12,285 nucleotides of DNA from an uncultured bacterium (GTDB lineage: Bacteria; Cloacimonadota; Cloacimonadia; Cloacimonadales; Cloacimonadaceae): NCBI GenBank assembly GCA_937924555.1, contig CALDSN010000100.1, positions 1 through 12,285 of the forward strand, read 5' to 3'. The notes under the pieces were generated by a model. That model did not search any database and was not told the origin of the DNA. It saw only the letters and a program-made list of their open reading frames with translations. Numbering within the stretch: position 1 is the first letter of the stretch; each line of letters starts with the position of its first letter. A program made the position numbers and the translations under genes. Of the stretch, positions 1 to 7,079 are shown piece by piece.

Positions 1-45
1 TTTTTGAGCACGATATCTAGCGTGCAAGCTATAAGATTCAATAAA

Positions 46-109
46 AACGGGACGGCATATAAACATCGATTATTCCGCCTGTGTCGTCAAAGGTATATGC
101 CGTCCTGTT
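46..109. repeat. Inverted repeat, 16-bp arms
   Basis: Positions 46-61 (AACGGGACGGCATATA) and 94-109 (TATATGCCGTCCTGTT) are reverse complements with one mismatch, separated by 32 bases. The right arm is also the core of the first unit of the adjacent direct-repeat array, so the left arm looks like a partial copy of that unit in opposite orientation. It lacks the second half of the small hairpin. No gene is associated with it. A long imperfect stem-loop in RNA or a remnant of inverted repeat insertion are both possible. Confidence 0.6.
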
Positions 110-360
110 AGGACTTATCTCTAAGCTTAAACACCCATTTCTATCTAAAATGTCGTCCCGCTGGGACTCTCTCGGGGGGAAGTTGTGTAGTTCACACCTC
201 ATTTTCTATCTAAAATGTCGTCCCGCTGGGACTCACTTGAGAATAGGCTGTGTCGATTATGCCTCCTTATTTAGCTAAAAATAGCGTCCCGCTGGGACTC
301 TCCCGGGGGATGTGTTTACAATACCCTACATCTATCTAATTTACCTTCCTGATAGGACTT
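87..360. repeat. Degenerate tandem array of ~60-66 bp hairpin units
   Basis: Five units end in a conserved core at about 87-116, 140-169, 205-234, 271-300 and 331-360. The cores at 138-169 and 203-234 are identical over 32 bases. Each core ends in a hairpin: GTCCC-GCT-GGGAC in units 2-4, GTCCT-GTT-AGGAC in unit 1 and TTCCT-GAT-AGGAC in unit 5. The innermost stem pair changes C-G to T-A on both sides together, which supports selection for the fold. The stretches between cores (23-36 bases) also resemble one another, with recurring TGTGT and CACC/CCTC blocks. This is therefore a tandem repeat of a longer unit rather than a CRISPR array. Function unknown. It is probably a dispersed intergenic repeat family of this lineage. 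Confidence 0.75.
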
Positions 361-663
361 GCAGGGTGAAAGGGGAGGTGTTATCTATCCAACTTAATGA
401 GCTACCCAAAAGCCCTATTAGTAATCTGCCTATGTGGTTTGCACATACCAACAGCATCACAGCCGTATCCCCTTCTTGTTCATGCAGATACTCGGATATC
501 ACTCGTAGGCGCACCTCGGGTGATTCTCTCGTCCGACCCGGGAGTCACCCGGGAGTCACCCGGGAATCACGAGGGAATCACGAGTCGTGCGAATTGGGGG
601 CGAGAAAACGGGCAGAAAGAACACACCAGATTTTGCTAATCAGAGTGATTTAAGATAAATTCC
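361..663. other. Intergenic region without a convincing gene
   Basis: Between the repeat array and the promoter region of the acetyltransferase gene I see no reading frame with recognisable domains, a ribosome binding site or coding character. Two open frames cross this stretch but run through low-complexity repeats. The only structure is the 11-bp tandem repeat at 540-583 and a related segment in opposite orientation at about 513-530. Confidence 0.6.
540..583. repeat. 11-bp tandem repeat, four copies
   Basis: GGGAGTCACCC occurs at 540-550 and 551-561, and the variant GGGAATCACGA at 562-572 and 573-583. The array changes sequence in pairs, as expected from local duplication. Upstream, CTCGGGTGATTCTCTCGT at about 515-532 is nearly complementary to 569-584 (two-base bulge), so an RNA from this region could fold back. 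Function unknown. Confidence 0.7.
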
Positions 664-692
664 TTGCTTAAGTGGGCAAAATTGCCTAATAT
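664..692 (+). promoter_or_regulatory. Candidate promoter with internal palindrome, upstream of the GNAT gene
   Basis: TTGCTT at 664-669 and TAATAT at 687-692 are spaced by 17 bases, a partial match to a sigma70 promoter (3/6 and 4/6). The spacer contains the inverted repeat GGCAA-AA-TTGCC (675-686), which would suit a repressor site. The transcript would start about 30 bases before the ATG at 730, which is preceded by AAGGAAGG (718-725), a good ribosome binding site. Promoter prediction by eye only. Confidence 0.3.
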
Positions 693-729
693 ATAGATAA
701 ACTATGCTGTTTATAGCAAGGAAGGTTGT

Positions 730-1497
730 ATGTCACTACCATTCAATGTTAAGCGTATGATAGACACAGAGTTGCATTTCCCCCAGAGGTTTTCCACCAT
801 GTTGACCAAGAACTGGGGTCTTATCTTCTTTAACGAAGGGAACAAAGCCTCTCACGACAGTAATCACGCGGTTATCACCGATACTGTGGGGGTGGAAAGT
901 TCTGTGCGAGAGATTGAGTTCTTTTACAAAAGCAAAGGCATATCCCCGCGCATCTATCCCTCTCTGGGGAGTAATGAGCTGGAGCGGTTGATGCCGTCTT
1001 TTGAGAAACATGGTTTTCAGGTACATTAATATGACAGCAAATACTTTGTCCACGACCATGCAGGTTCTTTGCGGGAAGTGGACAGCCTGCATATTGAGCG
1101 GGTGAAACGGCTGGATATAGACATGATGGAGACCATTGCCGTGGAGTTCGGTGGCGATTGGACGATTAAAGTGGTGGAAAGGCACCTGCTGCATCCCTCA
1201 TTTCACTTGCTGGGTGGTTTTGTGGATGGTGAGCTTGCCTCGCTTGCTTCGGTGAACATTTTCGCAGGTTACAGCCGCGTGGATGATGTGTTTACGCGCG
1301 ATAAGTTCCGCGGAAAAGGCTTTGCCGGAGCGATGATTGCGCATCTGGTGAACTACCATAAAGGACTAAGTGACAATTACCTGTATCTGTATTCCGATAA
1401 TCCTGCAGCCATTAAAATATACGAAAAGGCGGGGTTTTCTCCCGTGCCGCATGAATTTAAGACATGGATGGCACATAAGGACTTGGAGCATATTTAA
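730..1497 (+). pseudogene. GNAT-family N-acetyltransferase interrupted by an in-frame TAA
   Basis: Gcn5-related acetyltransferases move an acetyl group from acetyl-CoA to an amine; the substrate here cannot be told. The start is well supported (AAGGAAGG just upstream). Reading gives 99 residues, then TAA at 1027-1029, then the same frame continues open to 1497, for about 255 codons in all, a normal size for a two-part GNAT protein. The C-terminal part holds the acetyl-CoA binding loop RGKGFAGAMI, preceded by the VDDVFT strand, and the late GNAT segment NPAAIKIYEKAGF. The N-terminal part contains NWGLIFFN and SHDSNHAVI, typical of a GNAT subgroup with an N-terminal accessory domain. No good ATG restarts the second half; the first possible start in frame is TTG at 1069. 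The break is a single stop with no frameshift, fitting a CAA-to-TAA change, so it is recent, polymorphic or a sequence error. Confidence 0.8.
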
Positions 1498-1511
1498 GCA
1501 TCGTCAGATAT

Positions 1512-1558
1512 AAAAAGCAGGATTTCTCCCGGTCTTATGACAGAGAGGAATCCTGCTT
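1512..1558 (-). terminator. Intrinsic terminator between convergent genes
   Basis: AAGCAGGATT (1515-1524) pairs with AATCCTGCTT (1549-1558), and the stem extends inward to about 14 pairs with one G-T wobble. Read on the minus strand the stem is followed by TTTTT (1516-1512) and TATAT, the arrangement of an intrinsic terminator for the cyclophilin gene that ends at 1582. On the plus strand the downstream tract (TGTTATATTAT) is weaker, but the hairpin may also serve the convergent acetyltransferase gene. Confidence 0.8.
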
Positions 1559-1581
1559 GTTATATTATAGCTAACTAACTG

Positions 1582-2586
1582 TTAGTGAACTAAGTAACTC
1601 TTCTTTATGATAACTGTGTCTCCGGCACGCATTTTGATGATATATGCTCCCGAGGGACAAGCCTTGCCGTTATCATCCACTCCGTTCCAATATTCTTTAG
1701 CCTCGCCGATGCCTTTGGTGGCTGGGGCAATGCTTCTCACCTTCTGTCCCTTGAGATTGAAGATTTCGAAGCCCACAGCGGAGATTTGTTTAAGGGTGTA
1801 TGACAGCTCAAGAATGCTGGAAAAGGGATTGGGCGAACAGAGCAGCAGTGGCTCGTTGATCTCTGGGGTATTATTGTCCAGCGCAGAACTGCTGTTACTA
1901 ACATGCCAAACAATATCGGTGGCGATGCTGTCGGTGGAGCTTACGTTACAGCGCACGGTGTAATCGCCTTCTGCAGGGAGCATGCTTTCGAACAGCATGT
2001 CGCCTTGTCCTTCCTGTAAAACTTCGTTCACAAACCAGCTATAGCTTACCGCAGCGTTAACTGTGAATGCCTCCACCATGAAGCTGGTGGGCGAAAGGGG
2101 GGCATTTTGGATTGTCTGTGTGGTATCGGGGAACACACTGGCAATCTGCAAATCCAGCATGCGTAGCTGATAGATGTTAACGGGAGTGATGGGTCTATCA
2201 TTAGCGCCGGTAGGCACCACGCCAATTGCCTGTACCACATCCATGCCGTCGATAATCTGCCCGAAAACGGCATAACGCCCGTTTAAATCAGGGGTGGGAA
2301 CAAGGGTGATGTAATACTGGCTGCCTGCGCTGTTGGGCTGGGTTGTGCGCGCCATGGCAAGGGTTCCGGGACGGTTGTGGTTTAGCAGAGGGCTGAATTC
2401 ATCCTGGATGGTGTATCCGGGTCCGCCGTAGCCTGTGCCAAAAGGGCAACCATCTTGAATCATGAAGTCGGCAATCACGCGGTGGAATATCTTGTTGTTA
2501 TAGAAGCCATCGTTCGCCAGGTCTCTGAAGTTATTGGCGGTAATCGGCACAATCTCCTCATACAACTCGGCCGTGAAGCTGCCCAT
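1582..2586 (-). CDS. Cyclophilin-type peptidyl-prolyl isomerase with Ig-like and FlgD-like C-terminal domains
   Basis: Residues 1-145, counted from the ATG at 2586, form a cyclophilin domain that catalyses cis-trans isomerisation of prolyl bonds. Visible active-site elements are FHR (34-36) and FMIQDG (41-46), supplying Arg36, Phe41 and Gln44, the SAGSQYYI strand, and NGRYAVFG. The tryptophan that binds cyclosporin in human CypA is an Asp here, as in some bacterial forms. About residues 150-240 look Ig/PKD-like (YSWFVNEV, GDYTVRCNV). The last ~85 residues match a FlgD-like/T9SS-type sorting domain (SPNPFSS, IFNLKGQKV, YWNGVDDNG, CPSGAYI). This implies an exported or surface protein. However, the ATG at 2586 lacks a ribosome binding site and a signal peptide; these lie upstream in the same frame beyond a TAG (see 2587-2673). 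Either the gene is broken, or an unsecreted form is made from the internal start. It is separated from the tldD operon by a terminator. Confidence 0.85.
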   Translation of the reverse strand: MGSFTAELYEEIVPITANNFRDLANDGFYNNKIFHRVIADFMIQDGCPFGTGYGGPGYTIQDEFSPLLNHNRPGTLAMARTTQPNSAGSQYYITLVPTPDLNGRYAVFGQIIDGMDVVQAIGVVPTGANDRPITPVNIYQLRMLDLQIASVFPDTTQTIQNAPLSPTSFMVEAFTVNAAVSYSWFVNEVLQEGQGDMLFESMLPAEGDYTVRCNVSSTDSIATDIVWHVSNSSSALDNNTPEINEPLLLCSPNPFSSILELSYTLKQISAVGFEIFNLKGQKVRSIAPATKGIGEAKEYWNGVDDNGKACPSGAYIIKMRAGDTVIIKKSYLVH

Positions 2587-2673
2587 TGAGGTGTGCCAAC
2601 GGGCAAAGGTGCGAGCCTACACTGTAACGGGTATCAATAAGACGAGCAAGCAAAGTTTGGCAAGAATTTTCAT
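2587..2673 (-). pseudogene. Severed signal-peptide segment of the cyclophilin gene (in-frame TAG)
   Basis: Upstream of the cyclophilin frame and in phase with it, an ATG at 2673-2671 follows AGGA at suitable spacing and encodes MKILAKLCLLVLLIPVTV. Codon 19 is TAG (2619-2617), then Ala-Arg-Thr-Phe continues open into the cyclophilin domain. The encoded peptide has a basic start and a hydrophobic core. If the TAG were CAG, it would end in Val-Gln-Ala, a good signal peptidase I site. The true gene therefore almost certainly spans 1582-2673 and was interrupted by one C-to-T change, or this is a consensus error. Confidence 0.75.
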
Positions 2674-2956
2674 ACTATACATCCTGTATAAATCAATCTC
2701 ACTCACAGGAACCGAGATACCTCAGGAATGTCAAGAGAAACCTCTCTTTTACAACCCGAGATAGTTAAAAGTGTCGAAGAATCCTATATGCGCTTAACTT
2801 TGTCGATGGTCTTCTCCTCAAGCTCGCTGTATGGCTATACAGCTATTTTGCTTTGTTACAATACGTAATATATCGATTGCGATGGGTGCCGGATGAATGA
2901 TTCGCCCAAAGAATCATCTCCTTATGTAGATGGATGGATAAACTGTAATACCCTGC
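2674..2956. other. Intergenic region between the tldD terminator and the cyclophilin gene
   Basis: No gene is supported here. On the minus strand there is an exact TTGACA (2734-2729) upstream of the cyclophilin start, but no convincing -10 box at 16-19 bases, so no promoter is called. Three small inverted repeats occur: AAGAGA/TCTCTT at 2733-2748 overlapping that hexamer, GCTGTAT/ATACAGC at 2826-2843 with a 4-base loop, and ATGATTC/GAATCAT at 2897-2917 with a 7-base loop. They could be operators or leader structures; none has a U-tract that would make it a terminator. Confidence 0.5.
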
Positions 2957-2985
2957 AAAAAAAGGCTGCCGGAAAAAGCAGCCTT
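2957..2985 (-). terminator. Intrinsic terminator of the mlaD-fabI-tldD operon
   Basis: AAGGCTGC (2962-2969) and GCAGCCTT (2978-2985) form a perfect 8-bp GC-rich stem with an 8-base loop. On the minus strand the stem is followed directly by seven T residues (2963-2957). It lies 20 bases past the tldD stop codon, so it marks the end of the operon. Confidence 0.88.
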
Positions 2986-3004
2986 AAGAGTATCGTATAT
3001 AGAT

Positions 3005-4444
3005 TTACATCTTTACGCTGATGTTGATGTTCTTAAATCTGGCAGGTGCCACCCCGTGGGAGAGCTGCATAATCTGCCCGGGTTCGCCTTTTCCGCAGTG
3101 GAAGGTGCTGTAATAGCCCCATTCTTCATCTCCGCAGATGGCATCGCAAGCATTCCAGAAATCCTTGGTTATCCCGAAGTAGGTAGGTTCTTTAACGATG
3201 CCCACAATCTCTCCATCCTTTATCTTATAGCCGATTTCGGTGGTGAACTGGAAGTTATTGCGGTTGTCGTCTATACTCCAGGTTTTGGTGAAATCCAGAT
3301 AATACCCGTTTTCGGTGGCTTTAATCAGCTCTGCCAAGCTTCCCTTCCCGGGACTGAGGCAGAGGTTGGTCATCCGCACCAAAGGCATATCATCCGCATA
3401 GGAACCCTTCATGTTGGAGGAAGGCTGCAAGCCAAGCATGTGGGCAATGTGACGGGAGGTTTGTTGATCTACAAGAATGCCATCGCGGATAATGTCCATC
3501 TTTCTACCCGGCACCCCTTCATCATCCATGGGATGATAACCCAAGCCCTTGGGATCGGTGCTGTCGGAATAGATATTCACAATAGGAGAGCCATATTGAT
3601 AATTGCCCAGCATTTCCGGTCTAACAAAGGTTTTACCCGCATAGGATATCTCCATGCCAAAGATACGGTCTGCTTCTGTGGCGTGTCCCACAGATTCATG
3701 AAGCTGCAGGGCAAGATGTCCATTGCCGATAATAATATCCGCTCTTTCTTCGCTAATCACCGGAGCGGTAAGTAAATCGGTAGCTTCCTTAATTATCCTA
3801 TCTGTATTCTCGGCAAACTGCTGCTCGTAAAAAAGCTCAAAGCCGGCTCGTCCTGCACTCATGTGACCGGGCCAAGTGCGGGATTGCACTTGTCCGGAAT
3901 CAGCAGCCACCACCATCATGATCGGAAGGGTGTTGTAGAAAGAAGTGTGGCTATAGCTGCCTTCCGTGTTGGCATAATACTTCTCCTGCCGCATAAACTC
4001 GCCGGATACGTAGGAATGCACAATCTTGCCATGCGGGGCAATTGCCAGGGCAAGCTTGCCCAGATAGTCCATCTTCTCCTCTTTTGCCATGGTGAAGGGA
4101 TTAATCTCGGGTTGATGGTGATATTCTGCCACAGTTGGGCTAAGTGCGGGGAAGCTGACTTTTTCCTTCAAGAATAGCGACCCTTGCATGGCGTTACTTT
4201 TAGCTCGGGCAATCAGACGGTCAACAGAGGTGGGGGAGAGGTCTTTGGAACCGGCAAATCCCCAGCAGCCGTTCATCAATACTCGAATGCCAATAGCCGG
4301 AGAGCCATGGGAGGAACCATAGTTGCGTAAGTGTCCATTGTTAAAGCTGATACTTTCATTATCGGTGATGCTGATGCGAACATCGGCAAACTGGATGTCT
4401 TTATCTGCCAAACGGGCAATGATACTCTTTATCTTTGTTTCCAT
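3005..4444 (-). CDS. tldD: TldD-family metalloprotease
   Basis: TldD proteins are cytoplasmic zinc proteases that work with a non-catalytic partner (TldE/PmbA) and degrade unfolded peptides or process modified peptides in other bacteria. The 479-residue length fits the family. The metal site is visible: LHESVGH gives His249-Glu250-x3-His254, and the third ligand candidate is Cys450 in FHCGKGEPGQ. The family ending GVAPARFKNINI is present near the C-terminus, and a Gly-rich N-terminal domain (IGIRVLMNG, WGFAGS) precedes. The start ATG is 8 bases after the stop of the TldE-like gene, and the AGGA ribosome binding site overlaps that TAG stop, so translation of the pair is coupled. It is the last gene of the operon. 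The endogenous substrate cannot be read from the sequence. Confidence 0.93.
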   Translation of the reverse strand: METKIKSIIARLADKDIQFADVRISITDNESISFNNGHLRNYGSSHGSPAIGIRVLMNGCWGFAGSKDLSPTSVDRLIARAKSNAMQGSLFLKEKVSFPALSPTVAEYHHQPEINPFTMAKEEKMDYLGKLALAIAPHGKIVHSYVSGEFMRQEKYYANTEGSYSHTSFYNTLPIMMVVAADSGQVQSRTWPGHMSAGRAGFELFYEQQFAENTDRIIKEATDLLTAPVISEERADIIIGNGHLALQLHESVGHATEADRIFGMEISYAGKTFVRPEMLGNYQYGSPIVNIYSDSTDPKGLGYHPMDDEGVPGRKMDIIRDGILVDQQTSRHIAHMLGLQPSSNMKGSYADDMPLVRMTNLCLSPGKGSLAELIKATENGYYLDFTKTWSIDDNRNNFQFTTEIGYKIKDGEIVGIVKEPTYFGITKDFWNACDAICGDEEWGYYSTFHCGKGEPGQIMQLSHGVAPARFKNINISVKM

Positions 4445-4452
4445 GTTCTATC

Positions 4453-5781
4453 CTAAATAGTGTTGGTTGAGGAGGTGATGTTAAAGCCGTTAACCAAGGC
4501 ATGGGGAGCTTTAACGGTTGAGATGTCGAAGCTCTCGTAGTTTTCGGAGAAAGGTATGGTGTAAGCTCTATTCTCTAAAGCCACGATATGTTTCAAAATG
4601 CGCTCGATGCGCTCGGTGAAGCGCAGGTTCATAACAACTTTGCTAATCTTTCCATCTTCAATCAGGAAGGTGCCGTCTCTGGTAAGTCCGGTGAGGGAGG
4701 TTTCTTTGGGATTGATGAAGTTCATATAGTGCAAGCTGGAGATGTACAAGCCCTTTTTAACCTTGCCAATAAGCTCGTCCACACTGTCTGTTCCGGGAGC
4801 TATCTTCAGGCAGGAAGCGGTGTTGCCGTTCTTGGGTAACCCGGTCTTATAGTGGTAGTATTGATTGCACATGAAACTACGGAAAAAGCCTTTGTCCACA
4901 AGCTTGAGGGGCTGATAGATGTGTCCCCCGGAGCCATAATCCATCCTAATCATCTCCGGATCAGAAGGATCGTCAATGATACTTACATGGCTGGGGAAAA
5001 CCTGCTGGTCAATCTTACCATCAAAATAGCTGCTGTGCTGGTCTAAAGCACGAGCACTCATGCCATAACTGAGATATTGCACAAACTCCGCAACGCATCT
5101 TGGGGCAAGAATTACATCATATGTACCGGGCTCTACATCCACCACAGCGTTATCACAGAACTCTATCTTTTTTATCAGCCGGCTACGGAAGTCTTCCAAG
5201 TCGAAATAGCGGAAATCATCCCCACCAAATGTTTCCATCACCGTCAGCTGAGTTTTGTTATGCACTGCTTTAATCTCAAGATAAATCGGGGAAGTAGCAC
5301 TGCTTTTATCCAAGTTGTTACTGTTCATCAGGCGATAGGAGCTGTAGTTACAGATGAAGGTGCCATAGAGCTCAAAATCATACTGTGCTGCGCTTTGTGC
5401 CAAAGAGCTGAGGATCTCGGTTTTGTGCTGCAGGCTTAAAGCTTCTATGTTATTCGTGATTTGACGGGATTCCACCAGGGACAGGTCATCCTCCACATCC
5501 ACGAAGTCCGGGTCTTCCGGTAAGCTGTCGATAATTGAGAAAGCATTCTGTAAGGCGGCATCAATCTTGGCTTCGGTGGGGTCATCGATGCTGAAGCTAA
5601 AGGACTTTTTGTTTAAGTATAAGTCAGCAGAAAGGTTTATGTTGTCCTTACTGATGTTGTAATTGGTTTGACTGTGGTAGAAACGGAGGAAATCCGTCTG
5701 CCATGACCTTTGAATGATGCTGTACTTCAGCTCAGGATGTTTTTCCAGAGCCAGCTTCAGGTATTGAAGTTGTTCATACAT
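4453..5781 (-). CDS. TldE/PmbA-like partner of TldD
   Basis: This 442-residue protein belongs to the TldD/PmbA superfamily and, like TldE, has no HExxxH zinc motif. It should be the structural half of a TldD-TldE heterodimer, shaping the entrance to the protease chamber. Recognisable stretches are near the C-terminus: NGNTASCLKIAPG, LTGLTRDGTFLIEDGKI and VMNLRFTERI, all common in PmbA-type proteins. The N-terminal half is divergent from well-known members. The start at 5781 has TAAGGA about 8 bases upstream. It lies 19 bases after the amidohydrolase stop and directly before tldD. The adjacency of the two halves supports a functional protease complex. Confidence 0.87.
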   Translation of the reverse strand: MYEQLQYLKLALEKHPELKYSIIQRSWQTDFLRFYHSQTNYNISKDNINLSADLYLNKKSFSFSIDDPTEAKIDAALQNAFSIIDSLPEDPDFVDVEDDLSLVESRQITNNIEALSLQHKTEILSSLAQSAAQYDFELYGTFICNYSSYRLMNSNNLDKSSATSPIYLEIKAVHNKTQLTVMETFGGDDFRYFDLEDFRSRLIKKIEFCDNAVVDVEPGTYDVILAPRCVAEFVQYLSYGMSARALDQHSSYFDGKIDQQVFPSHVSIIDDPSDPEMIRMDYGSGGHIYQPLKLVDKGFFRSFMCNQYYHYKTGLPKNGNTASCLKIAPGTDSVDELIGKVKKGLYISSLHYMNFINPKETSLTGLTRDGTFLIEDGKISKVVMNLRFTERIERILKHIVALENRAYTIPFSENYESFDISTVKAPHALVNGFNITSSTNTI

Positions 5782-5800
5782 AGTCTATATTCCTTATTGT

Positions 5801-7078
5801 TTATATCCAGGTGTTGTTGTTATGGCGGCGTTTGGGGTTGGTTACTCTTGGGAGGAAACAACCTGTTTTCAATGTCTTGTGCTTAACTCCGGCAACCATC
5901 TCCCCTTTTAAATACACAGCTTGGAAGCTACCATGCAGCTCCGTCTTAGCCCCTGTTGGGGTTTTGATAGCAGTGGAAAGCTCCGGGTTATACAGCACGA
6001 AGTCTGCATCAGACCCTGCAGCAATGCAACCCTTCTTGGGGTATATTCCCAGTCGTTTAGCGGCATTCTCACTGGTCATTTTAATGCAGGTCGCCAAGGG
6101 GACTTTTCTATTCTTCCAGAATTCGGAAAGAACCCAGAGATAGCTATAAGCCAAGTTCTCGGGTTTGCTTCCCTGAAAAACGGGTGCGTCCTTGGCGGGG
6201 CTTATATAGGATGATGTGCAATTGGAAAGTAGATATATCTTGTTGGTGCGGATAAGCTCAAATAGCAAATCCAGAGCTTCTTCGAAATCACAGATTTGTT
6301 CCGGGCTAAAGAAACCGGGGTTGAAGATCGGCATGAGGTCTGCTATGCATATGGCGAATGAGATGTCGCTGCGTTTGGAAATACTGTTGATGAATTCAAT
6401 TGTGGAGAAGGATGAAACTCTGGGGATATGGATGGGATTTTCCTGCATCCTGCGCAGTATCTTTTTGATAGCGTCACGCTGGGCTTCAAAGCTGAACTCC
6501 TGATGGTTTTCGTGGTCAAAACCCTGAAAGGAGAAGGCGGTATCGCTCTCGTAGATATCCAGAAACAAATCCATTATCTCGGTGAAGCTGATCTCCGCTA
6601 TGGCAGGATTAGGAGTTGGAGCAGCCAATGAGATCCCCACGACACCTTTTGCCCAAAGCTCTTGCGCTGCCTCGGCATGGTATGGATAGTCGCTTATATC
6701 CACATGTCCCCATAAGGCTGTATCGGTATAGGCATGTTCATCCACCAAAGCTTTATTTTTCATGATGTCCGTGGGATTGAACAAGGGACTATCAGTGTAA
6801 TAGCTAAGCTCTGCAATACTTGTCCAGCCACCTTCGAGGGCAGCTTTAGTGATAGTGCTTAAGTCCTGTGCAGCAGTTTTACTATCACTCAAAATGTGCA
6901 GATGGGGATCAACCCCTCCGGGTAATATTATTAGCCCTTTGCCATCAATTATCTCAGTGCCTTCTTCAAATGGAATGTCATCGGCAGATATTTTGATAAT
7001 CTGCTCGTCAAACAGGATATTCACCCGCTTAAAAGCTGTGGATGATGTAGGAAGCGATATATTTTGCAGTAGTTTCAT
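5801..7078 (-). CDS. Amidohydrolase-superfamily protein (dihydroorotase/hydantoinase-like), probably inactive
   Basis: The 425-residue protein has the layout of dihydroorotase, hydantoinase and allantoinase enzymes, which hydrolyse cyclic amides with one or two metals in a TIM barrel. The N-terminal metal motif GGVDPHLHI is intact (His59, His61), and the C-terminal signature is clear (TSENAAKRLGIYPKKGCI, then GSDADFVLYNP). The middle is not conventional. Where a carboxylated Lys is expected, the protein has GVVGISLAA (Ser150 region). Where HVSS is expected, it has PRVSS (Arg220). The Asp of the TDH-type motif is replaced in LLSNCTS (Asn286). GFDHEN (His189) may keep one ligand. These alignments are by eye. 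The gene starts one base after the fabI stop. It may be a pseudoenzyme or have another activity, and should not be named pyrC without a test. Confidence 0.82.
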   Translation of the reverse strand: MKLLQNISLPTSSTAFKRVNILFDEQIIKISADDIPFEEGTEIIDGKGLIILPGGVDPHLHILSDSKTAAQDLSTITKAALEGGWTSIAELSYYTDSPLFNPTDIMKNKALVDEHAYTDTALWGHVDISDYPYHAEAAQELWAKGVVGISLAAPTPNPAIAEISFTEIMDLFLDIYESDTAFSFQGFDHENHQEFSFEAQRDAIKKILRRMQENPIHIPRVSSFSTIEFINSISKRSDISFAICIADLMPIFNPGFFSPEQICDFEEALDLLFELIRTNKIYLLSNCTSSYISPAKDAPVFQGSKPENLAYSYLWVLSEFWKNRKVPLATCIKMTSENAAKRLGIYPKKGCIAAGSDADFVLYNPELSTAIKTPTGAKTELHGSFQAVYLKGEMVAGVKHKTLKTGCFLPRVTNPKRRHNNNTWI

Positions 7079-7079
7079 A

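Noticed and set aside
87..360. CRISPR array (30-base repeats with 23-36-base spacers)
   Set aside because: The spacers resemble one another, the repeats diverge strongly in the outer copies, spacing is irregular and no cas gene is present. A tandem repeat explains it better.
312..653. Open frames on the plus strand in the leading intergenic region (81-278, 312-653, 397-639)
   Set aside because: They run through the tandem repeats, show no domain, and have no ribosome binding site or signal. The repeating Thr-Arg-Glu / Gly-Asn-His-Glu pattern comes from the 11-bp repeat.
736..1194. Minus-strand open frame of 152 codons opposite the GNAT gene
   Set aside because: It has no family resemblance or ribosome binding site, while the plus-strand GNAT motifs are convincing despite the stop.
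1027..1497. Reassigned stop codons (TAA/TAG read as an amino acid)
   Set aside because: Other genes in the window end naturally at TAA or TAG at the expected family length, so a different genetic code is not supported.
2729..2734. Promoter at the TTGACA upstream of the cyclophilin gene
   Set aside because: No acceptable -10 sequence lies 16-19 bases downstream on the minus strand.
2860..2932. Small minus-strand ORF of 24 codons with AAGGAG upstream
   Set aside because: The AAGGAG abuts the ATG with no spacer, and the peptide has no recognisable character.
3056..3775. Long plus-strand open frame of 239 codons opposite tldD
   Set aside because: It is the antisense shadow of tldD, whose zinc motif and C-terminal signature are clear on the minus strand.
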